DNA of 64,000 nucleotides from Vulcaniibacterium tengchongense (GCF_003814555.1 NZ_RKQN01000003.1:479611-543610); one strand, 5' to 3'; counted from the stretch's first letter, positions 29,257 to 37,755 are shown. Made by a program: numbers and translations. The notes: generated by a model from the sequence alone, not told the origin.

Positions 29257-29898
29257 TCACAGCGCGCGGTGCACCGCTTCGCCGAAGAACGGGGTGTGGT
29301 GGCTGCAGTCGTTCAGCCGCACCACTTCCAGGTGGTCGACGTCGGGGCCCTCGAGCAGGTTCAGCGTGGTCGGCGCCTGGCGGAAGCTCCACAGCCGGCC
29401 CAGCGGAATGCCCATCACCCGGCACAGCAGCACGCGGTTGACCGCGTCGTGGGCGACCAGCAGCAGGGTGTCGTCTTCGCCGAGGCCTTCGGTGGCGCGC
29501 GCCAGCGCCGGCCAGGCGCGGTCGAGCACCTGCTGCAACGACTCGCCCTGCGGCATCAGCACCTCGTGCGGGGTCTCGCGCCAGGCGCGCAGGCGCTCGC
29601 CGTCGCGTTCGCGGATCTCGCTGGCGAGCAGGCCTTCCCAGGTGCCGTGGGCGATTTCCATCAATCCCGGGTCGAGCGTCAGCGGCAGGCCGCGCTCGCC
29701 CAGGGCCAGCTCCGCGGTGTGGCGGGCGCGCGCCAGCGGCGAGGCCACCGCGCGGGTGATCGGCACCTCGCGCAGGCGCTCGCCCAGCGCGCGCGCCTGG
29801 GCGATGCCCACCGGCGACAACGGGATGTCTTCCTGGCCTTGGTAGCGGCCTTCGGCGTTCCACGGCGTCTCGCCGTGGCGGGCTAGCAGGATGCGCAT
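29257..29898 (-). CDS. Histidine phosphatase superfamily protein
   Basis: 213 residues of the phosphoglycerate-mutase-like fold. The catalytic phospho-histidine motif is LLARHGETPWN (His8), with the companion motif SPLARARHTAE and the second histidine in LLVAHDAVN. GpmB, CobC and other small phosphatases share this layout; the substrate cannot be told. No cobalamin genes are nearby. The start at 29898 is the first ATG. A GCGCCCG hairpin lies just after the stop, but the T-run is on the wrong side for a terminator. Confidence 0.88.
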   Translation of the reverse strand: MRILLARHGETPWNAEGRYQGQEDIPLSPVGIAQARALGERLREVPITRAVASPLARARHTAELALGERGLPLTLDPGLMEIAHGTWEGLLASEIRERDGERLRAWRETPHEVLMPQGESLQQVLDRAWPALARATEGLGEDDTLLLVAHDAVNRVLLCRVMGIPLGRLWSFRQAPTTLNLLEGPDVDHLEVVRLNDCSHHTPFFGEAVHRAL

Positions 29899-30209
29899 GC
29901 GGATCGGGGACGACGGGCGGACGCCGCAGCCTAGGCAAAGCGCGCGCGCGGCACAACCGTTGCGGCCGCAACCGCCCCGCGAGCGCGCGCCGCCCCCGAT
30001 CCGGTCGGCCGCGCGCGGGCGTAGCGCGCAGAGCGCAGCCGCGCCTCGTGCATTCGCGCGCGGCGCGCACGCCGTTGCAGAACCAACTCCACCCCGATCA
30101 CAGAACCGGCATCGGCACGCGCGATTTCACTTCAGGCGAACGATTCGATTCGCTAGCGTCGGCCGGCCGGCAACGACGCCGGCGCGATGCCACGCAAAGG
30201 GAGACGCAC
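29899..30209. promoter_or_regulatory. Gap of about 310 bases upstream of the small secreted proteins
   Basis: Separates the divergent histidine phosphatase gene from the two small secreted proteins. Its right half is less GC-rich. The CTAGCGT sequence near 30151-30158 could be a -10-like element for the small genes. Nothing else is clear. Confidence 0.35.
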
Positions 30210-30437
30210 ATGCGCAAGCGCATCCGTTGGACGCTGGGCCTGTCGGCCGCGATGGCGATGGGCGCGGCGATCGCCGCGATCGGCCCGACCGGGCCGGGCC
30301 AGTTCTATTACTACTTCGACGACGCCGGCAACGTGGTCGGCTACCAGGCGATCGGCTGCGACGGCAGCCGCGAGGCCTGGGGCACCTTCACCCGCAACTA
30401 CCAGGACGGCTACTTCCTCTGCGAACCGGAATTCTGA
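30210..30437 (+). CDS. Small exported protein, DUF6289-like (copy 1)
   Basis: 75 residues. The signal peptide runs to about residue 24 (RWTLGLSAAMAMGAAIAA). The mature part is about 50 residues with the pattern GQFYYYFDDAGNVVG, then two cysteines (IGCDG and FLCEP), likely forming a disulfide. It resembles the DUF6289 family of small secreted proteins of Xanthomonadaceae and relatives, whose function is unknown. AAAGGGAG lies 7 bases upstream of the ATG. A related gene follows 38 bases later. Confidence 0.7.
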   Translation: MRKRIRWTLGLSAAMAMGAAIAAIGPTGPGQFYYYFDDAGNVVGYQAIGCDGSREAWGTFTRNYQDGYFLCEPEF

Positions 30438-30475
30438 GCCGCCCCGCCCCGCAGCCACCGACAAGGAGAGACGTC

Positions 30476-30700
30476 ATGCACCGCAAGCTTCTGCTCGGCC
30501 TCGCCCTCGCGTTCGCCGCCACCGCCGCCATCGCGATCCCGCCCGGGCCGGACGAGATCGGCGAGTTCTACTTCTACTTCGACGAAGCCGGCAACGAGGT
30601 CGGCGGCGCCTCGATCGACTGCCAGGGCCACTACAGCGAATGGGGCGTGCGCACCGCGAACTACAGCGCCGGCCACCGGATCTGTCCGCCGGATCGGTAA
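30476..30700 (+). CDS. Small exported protein, DUF6289-like (copy 2)
   Basis: 74 residues. The signal peptide is MHRKLLLGLALAFAATAAIA. The mature part begins IPPGPDEIGEFYFYFDEAGN, parallel to copy 1, and also has two cysteines (IDCQG and RICPP). The two copies share the aromatic FYYYFD/FYFYFD block and the Gly-Asn-x-Val-Gly turn but differ elsewhere, so this is an old tandem duplication. AAGGAGAG precedes the ATG. A strong terminator follows, so the pair forms its own transcription unit. Confidence 0.7.
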   Translation: MHRKLLLGLALAFAATAAIAIPPGPDEIGEFYFYFDEAGNEVGGASIDCQGHYSEWGVRTANYSAGHRICPPDR

Positions 30701-30705
30701 GGCGG

Positions 30706-30740
30706 AACGGACGCCGGCGCCAACCGGCGTCCGTTTTTTT
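30706..30740 (+). terminator. Strong terminator after the small exported proteins
   Basis: AACGGACGCCGG (30706-30717), loop CGCCAA, CCGGCGTCCGTT (30724-30735), with a run of seven Ts at 30734-30740. It has a 12-bp stem and is the clearest rho-independent terminator in the window. Confidence 0.9.
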
Positions 30741-30772
30741 CGGGCGCGAGCGGCGCCACCCGCCCTGACGCG

Positions 30773-32938
30773 CTATTGGCGCGGGGCGACGCCCAGCTCC
30801 TGCAGCAGCCGCGGCGCCGGGTAGACCTTCTGCATGATCCAGCGCATGTAGCGCTGGTCCACGGCGATCATCCGCGTCATCGCCGGATCGAACACCCAGT
30901 TGCTGCTGACCGACTCCCAGTTGCCGTCGAACGCCAGGCCGACCAGCCTGCCCTGCGCGTCCAGCACCGGCGAGCCCGAATTGCCGCCGGTGATGTCGAG
31001 ATCGGACAGGAAGTTCACCGGCACCGTGCCCAGGCGCTTGTCGGCCAGGCCGGCGTAGTCCTTGGCCGCGATCGCGTCGAGCAGCGCCTGCGGCGCATCG
31101 AACGGCTCCTGCCCGGTGGCCTTGGCCGCGACCTCCTCCAATCGGGTGAACGGCGCCTGCTTGCTGCCGTCGGTCTTGGTGTAGCCGGTGACCTTGCCGA
31201 AGGTGATGCGCAGCGAGGAATTGGCGTCCGGGTAGACGGACTCGCCGCGGCTCTTCTTGTAGTCGGCCAGCGCCTGCAGGTACACCGGCCGCGCCAGCAA
31301 CGCGTCGCCGGCGCGCGCCTTGCCCTCGCGCTCCAGCTGCAGCACGGTCGGCATCACCGCCACCGCGAACTGGATCGCCGGGTCCTTGCTCTTCTCGAAC
31401 TCGGCGCGGCCGGCGTTCATCAGCTTCAGGCGCTGCTCGGTGCTGCCGAGCCGGGTCTTGGCCAGCTTGTCGAGCGCGCGCTGGATCGCCTTCTCGTCGC
31501 CGCCGCCGAGCCATCGGTCGAGCGCGGCGATGCGCTGCGGCGGCGGCAGCTTGACGTACTCGCGCAGCCAGTAGGCCTGCAGTTCGCGGTCCATCGCCGG
31601 CACGTAGCGGCGCTCCATCTGGCGCATGCCGCCTTCGAAGGTCGACATGTCGCGCTGCTGGTAGCCCTGCTCGCGCTCGGCGTCGGGCTTGGCGCGCTCG
31701 ATCGACAGCCGGTACAGCTGCGTCGCCGCGCCGAGCACGCCGGTGCTGCGCAGCTGGCCGAACACCAGGTCGCGGTCGCGGTGCGCGCGCGCGGCCTCGT
31801 CCAGCGCCACCAGCCCGGCGTGGGCGGCGAGCGCGGCCTCGCCCTTCGGCCCCTGCTTGCGCAGCCATTCCAGCACCGCGGTTTCCTCGGCCTGCTTCTT
31901 CGCCGCCGCGTCGATGCGCTTGAAGCCTTCGAGCTGCCCGTCGTAGTTCTTCATCGCGTTCTGCCAGCCGCGCACGGTGCTGGCGTACTTGACCGCGATG
32001 TCGGGGTTCTTCTTGCCCTCGGCCTCGACCAGCGCGACCAGCTTCTTGTAGTGGCCGCCCACGGTCGGATAGGTCCAGTTGGCGGTCTCGTCGAATTCCT
32101 CCGCCAAGGCATAACGCGCGGTCCGGCCGGGGTAGCCGGCGACCATCACGAAGTCGCCCGCGCCGAGCGGCTTGTCCGCCAGCTTCAGCCAGTGCTTCGG
32201 CCGGTAGGGCACGTTGTCGGCGGCGTACGGCGCCGGCTTGCCGTCCTTGCCGACGTAGGCGCGGTAGAACGAGAAGTCGCCGGTGTGGCGCGGCCACATC
32301 CAGTTGTCGATCTCGCCGCCGTAGTTGCCGACGCTGCCCGGCGGCGCATAGACCAGGCGCACGTCCTGGATCTCGAGGTTGCGGAACAGCCGGTAGGTGT
32401 TGCCGCCGAAGAAGCTGTACAGCCGGCAGCGGAAGCCGGGGTCGCGCTCGCAGTCGGCGACCAGGCGCTTCTCCAGCGACTCCAGCGCCTGGGTGCGGCC
32501 GAGCGCGTCCGGCGCGGCGGCGATCGCGGCCTGCACCTGCGCGGTCACGTCCTGGATCGAATCGAGCACGTAGATGCGCGCGTTCGGCCCGGCGGACACC
32601 TCCTCGGCCTGCGAGGCGGCGTTGAAGCCCTCCTTCATCAGGTTCCTTTCCGGCGTGGAGTTGAGCTGGATCGCGCCGTACGCACAGTGGTGGTTGGTCG
32701 CGACCAGGCCCTGCGGCGAGACGAAGCTGGCGGTGCAGCCGCCGAGCGAGACCACCGCGCCCATCGGGTCCCCGGTGAGATCGGCCAACTGCTTCGGATC
32801 GAGCCTGAGCCCGGCCTTCTTCAGCGGCTTGGCGATCTCCGGCAATTGCTGCGGCACCCACATGCCCTCGCCCGCACGGGCATGGCCGGCGGCGAGCCCG
32901 GCGACGGCCACCGCAGCGGCCAGAATCGTGTAGCGCAT
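30773..32938 (-). CDS. S46-family dipeptidyl-peptidase, DPP7-like
   Basis: 721 residues with a signal peptide (YTILAAAVAVAGLAAGHARA). S46 enzymes are periplasmic exopeptidases with a chymotrypsin-fold triad that release dipeptides from oligopeptide N-termini. The catalytic His lies in ATNHHCAYG and the catalytic Ser is residue 656 in GGNSGSPV. The residue that sets P1 preference is Gly672 (LAFDGNWES). Gly here marks DPP7, which prefers hydrophobic P1, while Arg or Ser marks DPP11. The start at 32938 gives the signal peptide. It is convergent with the small-protein operon and about 70 bases upstream of merC copy 2 in the downstream direction. Confidence 0.92.
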   Translation of the reverse strand: MRYTILAAAVAVAGLAAGHARAGEGMWVPQQLPEIAKPLKKAGLRLDPKQLADLTGDPMGAVVSLGGCTASFVSPQGLVATNHHCAYGAIQLNSTPERNLMKEGFNAASQAEEVSAGPNARIYVLDSIQDVTAQVQAAIAAAPDALGRTQALESLEKRLVADCERDPGFRCRLYSFFGGNTYRLFRNLEIQDVRLVYAPPGSVGNYGGEIDNWMWPRHTGDFSFYRAYVGKDGKPAPYAADNVPYRPKHWLKLADKPLGAGDFVMVAGYPGRTARYALAEEFDETANWTYPTVGGHYKKLVALVEAEGKKNPDIAVKYASTVRGWQNAMKNYDGQLEGFKRIDAAAKKQAEETAVLEWLRKQGPKGEAALAAHAGLVALDEAARAHRDRDLVFGQLRSTGVLGAATQLYRLSIERAKPDAEREQGYQQRDMSTFEGGMRQMERRYVPAMDRELQAYWLREYVKLPPPQRIAALDRWLGGGDEKAIQRALDKLAKTRLGSTEQRLKLMNAGRAEFEKSKDPAIQFAVAVMPTVLQLEREGKARAGDALLARPVYLQALADYKKSRGESVYPDANSSLRITFGKVTGYTKTDGSKQAPFTRLEEVAAKATGQEPFDAPQALLDAIAAKDYAGLADKRLGTVPVNFLSDLDITGGNSGSPVLDAQGRLVGLAFDGNWESVSSNWVFDPAMTRMIAVDQRYMRWIMQKVYPAPRLLQELGVAPRQ

Positions 32939-33011
32939 CCCTTTCTCCTCGCGGAAAACGATCGGCGAGTCTAGCCCGGCGGCTCCGCCCACGGCCAATG
33001 GCGCACGCCCG

Positions 33012-33395
33012 TCAGGCGCCCGCATGGCGATGCCGGCGCGCCCAGTTCCAGACATGGGCGCCGGCGAGCATCGCGCTGCCGGCCACCGTCGCCGGCGTTT
33101 CCCAGGCTTCGCGCGGCCAGCCGCAAGCGCCCGCGGCCAGCGCGCCGAGCCCGGCGATCGCCAGCATCCACAGCGCGCGCGGCAACCGCCGCGACCGATG
33201 CGACCGCCACAGCGCCACGCCGGCGAGCGGGACCGCCAGCACGACCCACAGCAGGTGCACCCACTCCGCCTCGGCCCAGGCGGCGAACACCGGCAGGAAC
33301 GCCGCCAGCACCGGCAAGGCCAGGCAATGCAGCAGGCACAGCCCGGACAGGCCGATCGCCGAGGCGTCGAACACGTGCAGGTCGAGCGGCTTCAT
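33012..33395 (-). CDS. MerC-domain inner-membrane protein (copy 2), likely Zur-controlled
   Basis: 127 residues with four predicted helices. The helix-1 motif CLLHC-x3-P matches CAAHC-x3-P of copy 1 at 12800-13213, and the C-terminus is basic and histidine-containing (RRHRHAGA). GGAG lies just upstream of the ATG. It is divergent from an ExbB-like gene, and the 40-base gap is largely filled by a Zur-like palindrome. As with copy 1, mercury transport is unlikely in the absence of mer genes. A part in metal traffic during zinc limitation is inferred from the two matching operator settings. Confidence 0.8.
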   Translation of the reverse strand: MKPLDLHVFDASAIGLSGLCLLHCLALPVLAAFLPVFAAWAEAEWVHLLWVVLAVPLAGVALWRSHRSRRLPRALWMLAIAGLGALAAGACGWPREAWETPATVAGSAMLAGAHVWNWARRHRHAGA

Positions 33396-33417
33396 CGCGC
33401 ATCTCCTTCGCTGAGTA

Positions 33418-33438
33418 TTGTTATGTTATAACATAATG
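33418..33438. promoter_or_regulatory. Zur-like operator between merC copy 2 and the ExbB-like gene
   Basis: TTATGTTATAACATAA at 33421-33436 is a perfect 16-base palindrome. It can also be read as two overlapping 6-1-6 Zur-type sites with one or two mismatches each: GTTATG-T-TATAAC (33420-33432) and GTTATA-A-CATAAT (33425-33437). It overlaps the ATG of the ExbB-like gene at 33436, and its left end is 25 bases from the merC copy 2 start, so a bound repressor could shut both genes. Confidence 0.72.
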
Positions 33439-33935
33439 AACAAGGAGGTGCTCCGCATCTCTCGATCTTTGTCCACCGGCCCGGGCGCGCTGATCCTGCT
33501 CTCTCCCTGGCCTATGCCTTCGTCGCCCGCGGCGCGTTCGTGGTCGAGGCCTGGCAGCGCCGCCGCGGCCGCCACCGCTCCGCGCTCGCCGCCTGGCACG
33601 CGCGCGGCGGCGGCGCCAGCGACGACGTGGAACTGTGGATCATGAAACGGCTGGAATGGCTGCGCATCGTCCCGCGTACCACGCCGATGCTGGGCCTGGT
33701 GGCGACCATGATCCCGATGGGCCCGGCGCTGCTGGCGTTGACCCGCAGCGACGCGCGGGCCGTCGGCGAGAACCTGGTCGTCGCGTTCTCCGCGGTGATC
33801 CTGGCGCGGGTCGCGGCGGGCCTCACCTTCCTGGTGCTGACCGTGCGCCGCCGCTGGCTGCTGCGGGAGTTGCGCGAGATCGAGCGGGCGCGCGAACGCG
33901 GCGCCGCGCGCGCGCCCGTCCGGGAGGCCGCCTGA
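33436..33935 (+). pseudogene. MotA/TolQ/ExbB-like proton-channel protein, apparent frameshift near 33500
   Basis: The intact part (33501-33935) encodes three hydrophobic segments of an ExbB/TolQ-type channel: LSLAYAFVARGAFVVEAW, TTPMLGLVATMIPMGPALLAL (matching the family TPxLGL signature), and VVAFSAVILARVAAGLTFLVL. The likely start, ATG 33436 (MNKEVLRISRSLSTGPGALIL), is in another frame. Adding one base near 33500 (CTGCT-CTCTCC) joins them into a normal N-terminal helix. Either the gene is broken or one base is missing from the assembly. It overlaps the DUF2149 gene by one base (TGATG). ExbB-type proteins energise TonB receptors. Confidence 0.65.
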
Positions 33936-34308
33936 TGCGCTTCCTCGACCAAGACGACGCCGACGACCCGATCCGGTCGGTGGTCAACCTGATCGACCTG
34001 TTCCTGGTGATGATCGGCATCCTGATGATCGTGATCGTGCGCAATCCGCTGAACCCGTTCTCGCAGCGGAAGGTGGTCGTGGTCGAGAACCCGGGCGAGG
34101 CCGACATGCGCATCCTGGTCAAGGACGGCCAGGAGCTGACCCGCTACGAATCCACCGGCGAGATCGGCGAGGGCGGCGGCGTGCGCGCCGGCGTCACCTA
34201 CCGCCTGGCCGACGGCCGCATGGTGTACGTGCCGGAAGCGCCGGCGAGCGAAGGCGGCCGCCCGCCGCCGCGGCGGCGGACGGCGGCGGAAATACCGCCG
34301 ACGAGTGA
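33935..34308 (+). pseudogene. DUF2149 (ExbD-like) membrane protein with no stop in its own frame
   Basis: The N-terminal about 100 residues fit DUF2149: MRFLDQDDADDPIRSVVNL, one helix (LIDLFLVMIGILMIVIV), then a small soluble domain ending TYRLADGRMVYVPE. This layout (one helix plus periplasmic domain) is like ExbD/TolR, the partner of ExbB/TolQ. The family normally ends about here, but this frame has no stop and stays open into the antisense of the next peptidase, as far as 37822. A one-base insertion in the CCG/CGG-repeat tract around 34261-34290 would bring in the TGA at 34306. So the end given is a reconstruction. Confidence 0.55.
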
Positions 34309-34423
34309 TTCGTCGAATCCCGCGCCCGGACGCGGGGTCCCTGCGGAAGGCGACGCGCCGGCGCGCACCCGAGCCGCGGCGTGCGCGCGGCACGCCGCCC
34401 CGGCGAGGGCTTCGCCGCAGGGT

Positions 34424-36583
34424 TCACTCCGCCGGCAGGTTCATCTCCTGCAGCAGATGCGGCGCCGGATAGACCTTGGCCAGCAGCCAGCGCAGGTAGC
34501 GCAGGTCGACGTGGATCGCGCGCTTGTAGCGCGGATCGAACATCCAGCTGGCGCTGACCGCCTCCCAGTTGCTGTCGAAGTTCAGCCCGATCAGGCGACC
34601 GTCGGCGTCCAGCACCGGCGAGCCGGAGTTGCCGCCGGTGGTGTCGAGGTTGGTGAGGAAGTCGACGGTCTGCGTTTTCAGGCTCGGCTCGGCGGTGCTG
34701 CCGAAGTCGCCCCGGGCGATGGCGTCGAGCAGCGGCCGCGGGGCGTCGAACGGGTCCTGTCCGGTGTGCTTCTCGACGATGCCGGCCACGGTGGTCAGCG
34801 GGCGGTAGTCGATGCCGTCGCGCGGCGACATCGGGCTGATCCGGCCGTAGCTGACGCGCAGGGTCGAATTCGCGTCCGGGTAGACCGCGCGGCCCTGCGA
34901 CCTGCGATAGGCGATCAACGCGCGCATATAGGCCGGGCGCAGGCGCAGCAGCTCGCCCTCGCGCGCCTTGGCCTGGTCGTCCAGCCGCAGCAGCGCCGGC
35001 AGCAGGGCCGCCGCGGCGCGCAGCAGCGCGTCGCCGGATTCCCGCAGCGCCGCCGCGTCGGCCCGCATCGCCGCCAGGCGCGCGTCCTCGTCGCCGAGGC
35101 GGGTGCCGGCATACAGCGCGTCGAGGCGCCGCTTCAGCTCCGCCGGCGTGGCGCCGAACACGGCGTCGAACTCGGGCACGCGCTGCGCCGCCGGCAGCGC
35201 CTGGTGGCGGGCCAGCAGCTCGGCCAGCAGCGCCTTCTCCACCGCCGGCGCGTAGCGGCGCTGCACCTGCTTCAGCTGGCCGGCGATCAGCGCCTCGTCG
35301 CGCTGCTGGTAGCCGCTCTCGCGCTGCGTGTCGGGCTTGCCGCGCTCGTGCGCCAGGCGCTGCACCGTCAGCGCCGCCCGCAGCAGTTGCGTCTGCGACT
35401 GGATCGCGGCGAGCAGCTGGTCGCGTTCGCGGGTGGCGGCGGCGCGGTCCAGCACCGCCTGCGCCGCGGCGATGTCGGCGCGCGCGGCGGCGGCGCCGGC
35501 CTGCCGCCCGAGCCAGGCGAACATCGCCGCCTCGTCCTCGCGCCGCACCCGCACCGCGTCGCTGCGGCGCAGGCCGTCGAGCTCGCCCTGGGCGCGCTTG
35601 AGGCTGTTCTTCAGGCTGCGCAGCTGCGAGGCGTAGGCCACGCGCGCGGCCTCGTCGCCGGCGGCGGCCTCGATCACCTCGATCATGCGCTGGTAGAGCG
35701 CCACTCTCGCCGGCAACTGCCACTCGACCTGCTGGGCGAACTCCGAGGCCATGCGGTGGCGGAACGTCACCCCCGGGTAGCCCGCGAGCATCGCGAAGTC
35801 GCCGTCCTTGACGTGGCGGGTGGACACCTGCAGGTGCGCCGGCGGCACGTAGGGCACGTTGTCGGGCGAGTAGTCCGCCGGACGGCCGTCCTTGCCGACG
35901 TAGGCGCGCAGCAGGGTGAAGTCGCCGGCATGGCGCGGCCAGACGAAGTTGTCGACCTCGCCGCCGTAGTTGCCGATCGCGTTCGGCGGCGCGTACACCA
36001 GGCGCACGTCGCGCAGTTCCAGCTGCCGCACCAGGTAGAAGTCGGTGCCGTAGTACATGTTGGCGACGCTGCAGCGGTAGCCCGGCTCGCGCTCGCACTC
36101 GGCCACGGCGGCCTTGGACGCGGCGTCCACCGCGTCGTAGTAGGCCCGGCCCCGCTTGCCGCGGGCGCCGGCGAGGATGCGGTCGGTGATGCGCTCGAAG
36201 CCGGTGGTGACCAGGATGCGGTAGTCGGGGTTGGCCGGCAGCTCGGCGGCGCGGTCGGCGGCGACGTAGCCGTCGCGGATCAGGTCGCGGTCCGGGCGCG
36301 AGTTGTACTGGATCACGCCGAAGGCGACGTGGTGGTTGGTCAGCACCAGGCCTTCCTTCGACACGAACGCGCCGCTGGCGCCGCCCACCTTCACCACCGC
36401 GTTCATCGGCGGCTCGGCCAGCTCGGCCAGGCCGCGCGGGTCGCCGCGGTAGCCCGCCGCCTCCAGCGCGCCGGCGATCTCCGGCAGTTGCGAGGGCATC
36501 CACATGCCCTCGTCGGCGTGGGCGGCGCCGAGCAGCGACGAGAGCGCGAGCGACAGGGACAGGGCGAACGGACGGCGGCGCAT
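34424..36583 (-). CDS. S46-family dipeptidyl-peptidase, DPP11-like
   Basis: 719 residues with a signal peptide (FALSLSLALSSLLGAAHA). It has the same S46 layout as the gene at 30773: catalytic His in LTNHHVAFG, catalytic Ser655 in GGNSGSPV. The P1-specificity position is Ser671 (LNFDSNWEA) instead of Gly. Arg or Ser at this place is the known mark of DPP11-type enzymes, which release dipeptides with acidic P1 residues. The two S46 enzymes together would cover hydrophobic and acidic P1 peptides. It overlaps no neighbour; the plus-strand frame beneath it is shadow. Confidence 0.92.
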   Translation of the reverse strand: MRRRPFALSLSLALSSLLGAAHADEGMWMPSQLPEIAGALEAAGYRGDPRGLAELAEPPMNAVVKVGGASGAFVSKEGLVLTNHHVAFGVIQYNSRPDRDLIRDGYVAADRAAELPANPDYRILVTTGFERITDRILAGARGKRGRAYYDAVDAASKAAVAECEREPGYRCSVANMYYGTDFYLVRQLELRDVRLVYAPPNAIGNYGGEVDNFVWPRHAGDFTLLRAYVGKDGRPADYSPDNVPYVPPAHLQVSTRHVKDGDFAMLAGYPGVTFRHRMASEFAQQVEWQLPARVALYQRMIEVIEAAAGDEAARVAYASQLRSLKNSLKRAQGELDGLRRSDAVRVRREDEAAMFAWLGRQAGAAAARADIAAAQAVLDRAAATRERDQLLAAIQSQTQLLRAALTVQRLAHERGKPDTQRESGYQQRDEALIAGQLKQVQRRYAPAVEKALLAELLARHQALPAAQRVPEFDAVFGATPAELKRRLDALYAGTRLGDEDARLAAMRADAAALRESGDALLRAAAALLPALLRLDDQAKAREGELLRLRPAYMRALIAYRRSQGRAVYPDANSTLRVSYGRISPMSPRDGIDYRPLTTVAGIVEKHTGQDPFDAPRPLLDAIARGDFGSTAEPSLKTQTVDFLTNLDTTGGNSGSPVLDADGRLIGLNFDSNWEAVSASWMFDPRYKRAIHVDLRYLRWLLAKVYPAPHLLQEMNLPAE

Positions 36584-36672
36584 GGTCGATCCGGGTGCGG
36601 AAAGGCGGCGACGATAGGCGATGCCGCCCGCATCGGGCAAACCGCGGGGCCGGGGACGGCGAAGGGCCGGCG

Positions 36673-36678
36673 TATAAT
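36673..36678 (+). promoter_or_regulatory. -10 box of tdh-kbl
   Basis: A perfect TATAAT, with the tdh ATG 36 bases after the hexamer. The leader has GCGGA but no strong Shine-Dalgarno sequence. Confidence 0.6.
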
Positions 36679-36713
36679 TCCGCCCTCTTTCCCGCCGTCC
36701 GCGGACGCACTCC

Positions 36714-37748
36714 ATGACCCAAACGATGAAGGCGCTGGTCAAGCGCGAAGCCGGCAAGGGCATCTGGCTGGAACAGGTGCCGATCCCCTCGCCCGGCCCC
36801 AACGAGGTGCTGATCAAGCTGGAGAAGACCGCGATCTGCGGCACCGACCTGCACATCTACCTGTGGGACGAGTGGAGCCAGCGGACGATCAAGCCGGGCC
36901 TGGTGATCGGCCACGAGTTCGTCGGCCGCATCGTCGAGATCGGCGCCGGCGTCACCGGCTACAAGCTGGGCCAGCGCGTCTCGGCCGAGGGCCACATCGT
37001 CTGCGGCCACTGCCGCAACTGCCGCGCCGGCCGCCAGCACCTGTGCCCGAACACGGTCGGCATCGGCGTGAACCGCAACGGCGCGTTCGCCGAATACATC
37101 GTGATGCCGGCGTCCAACCTGTGGCCGATCCCGGACCAGATCCCGTCGGAGCTGGCCGCGTTCTTCGATCCCTACGGCAACGCCGCGCACTGCGCGCTGG
37201 AGTTCGACGTGGTCGGCGAGGACGTGCTGATCACCGGCGCCGGCCCGATCGGCATCATCGCCGCCGGCATCTGCAAGCACATCGGCGCGCGCAACGTGGT
37301 GGTCACCGACGTCAACGACTACCGCCTCAAGCTCGCCGCCGACATGGGCGCCACCCGCGTGGTCAACGTCGCCAACGCCTCGCTCAAGGACGTGATGGCC
37401 GACCTGCACATGGAAGGCTTCGACGTCGGCCTGGAGATGAGCGGCAACCCGCGCGCGTTCAACGACATGCTCGAGTGCATGTACCACGGGGGCAAGATCG
37501 CGATGCTCGGCATCATGCCCAAGGGCGCCGGCGCAGACTGGGACAAGATCATCTTCAAGGGCCTGACCATCCACGGCATCTACGGCCGCAAGATGTACGA
37601 GACCTGGTACAAGATGACGCAGCTGGTGCTGAGCGGCTTCCCGCTCGGCAAGGTGCTGACCCACCAGCTGCCGATCGACGAATTCCAGCAGGGCTTCGAG
37701 CTGATGGAATCGGGCAAGGCCGGGAAGGTCGTCCTTTCCTGGAACTAG
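36714..37748 (+). CDS. tdh: L-threonine 3-dehydrogenase
   Basis: A 344-residue zinc-dependent medium-chain dehydrogenase that oxidises threonine to 2-amino-3-ketobutyrate with NAD. Catalytic zinc region: [17 protein letters not shown] and GHEFVG. Structural zinc cysteines: [15 protein letters not shown]. The NAD-binding loop is [12 protein letters not shown] near residue 175. The length equals E. coli Tdh (341). It is followed after 87 bases by kbl, the enzyme for the next step; the gap contains a REP-like element. Confidence 0.97.
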   Translation: MTQTMKALVKREAGKGIWLEQVPIPSPGPNEVLIKLEKTAICGTDLHIYLWDEWSQRTIKPGLVIGHEFVGRIVEIGAGVTGYKLGQRVSAEGHIVCGHCRNCRAGRQHLCPNTVGIGVNRNGAFAEYIVMPASNLWPIPDQIPSELAAFFDPYGNAAHCALEFDVVGEDVLITGAGPIGIIAAGICKHIGARNVVVTDVNDYRLKLAADMGATRVVNVANASLKDVMADLHMEGFDVGLEMSGNPRAFNDMLECMYHGGKIAMLGIMPKGAGADWDKIIFKGLTIHGIYGRKMYETWYKMTQLVLSGFPLGKVLTHQLPIDEFQQGFELMESGKAGKVVLSWN

Positions 37749-37755
37749 GTCGCGC

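Noticed and set aside
29231-29257. GCGCCCG hairpin next to a run of seven Ts taken as a terminator
   Set aside because: The T-run precedes the hairpin on the plus strand, and on the minus strand the hairpin is followed by As, so the order is wrong for termination in either direction.
33418-33645. 75-codon frame starting in the Zur-like palindrome
   Set aside because: Only its first about 22 codons make sense, as the N-terminus of the ExbB-like protein; the remainder is Ser/Pro/Ala-rich and out of frame with the channel body.
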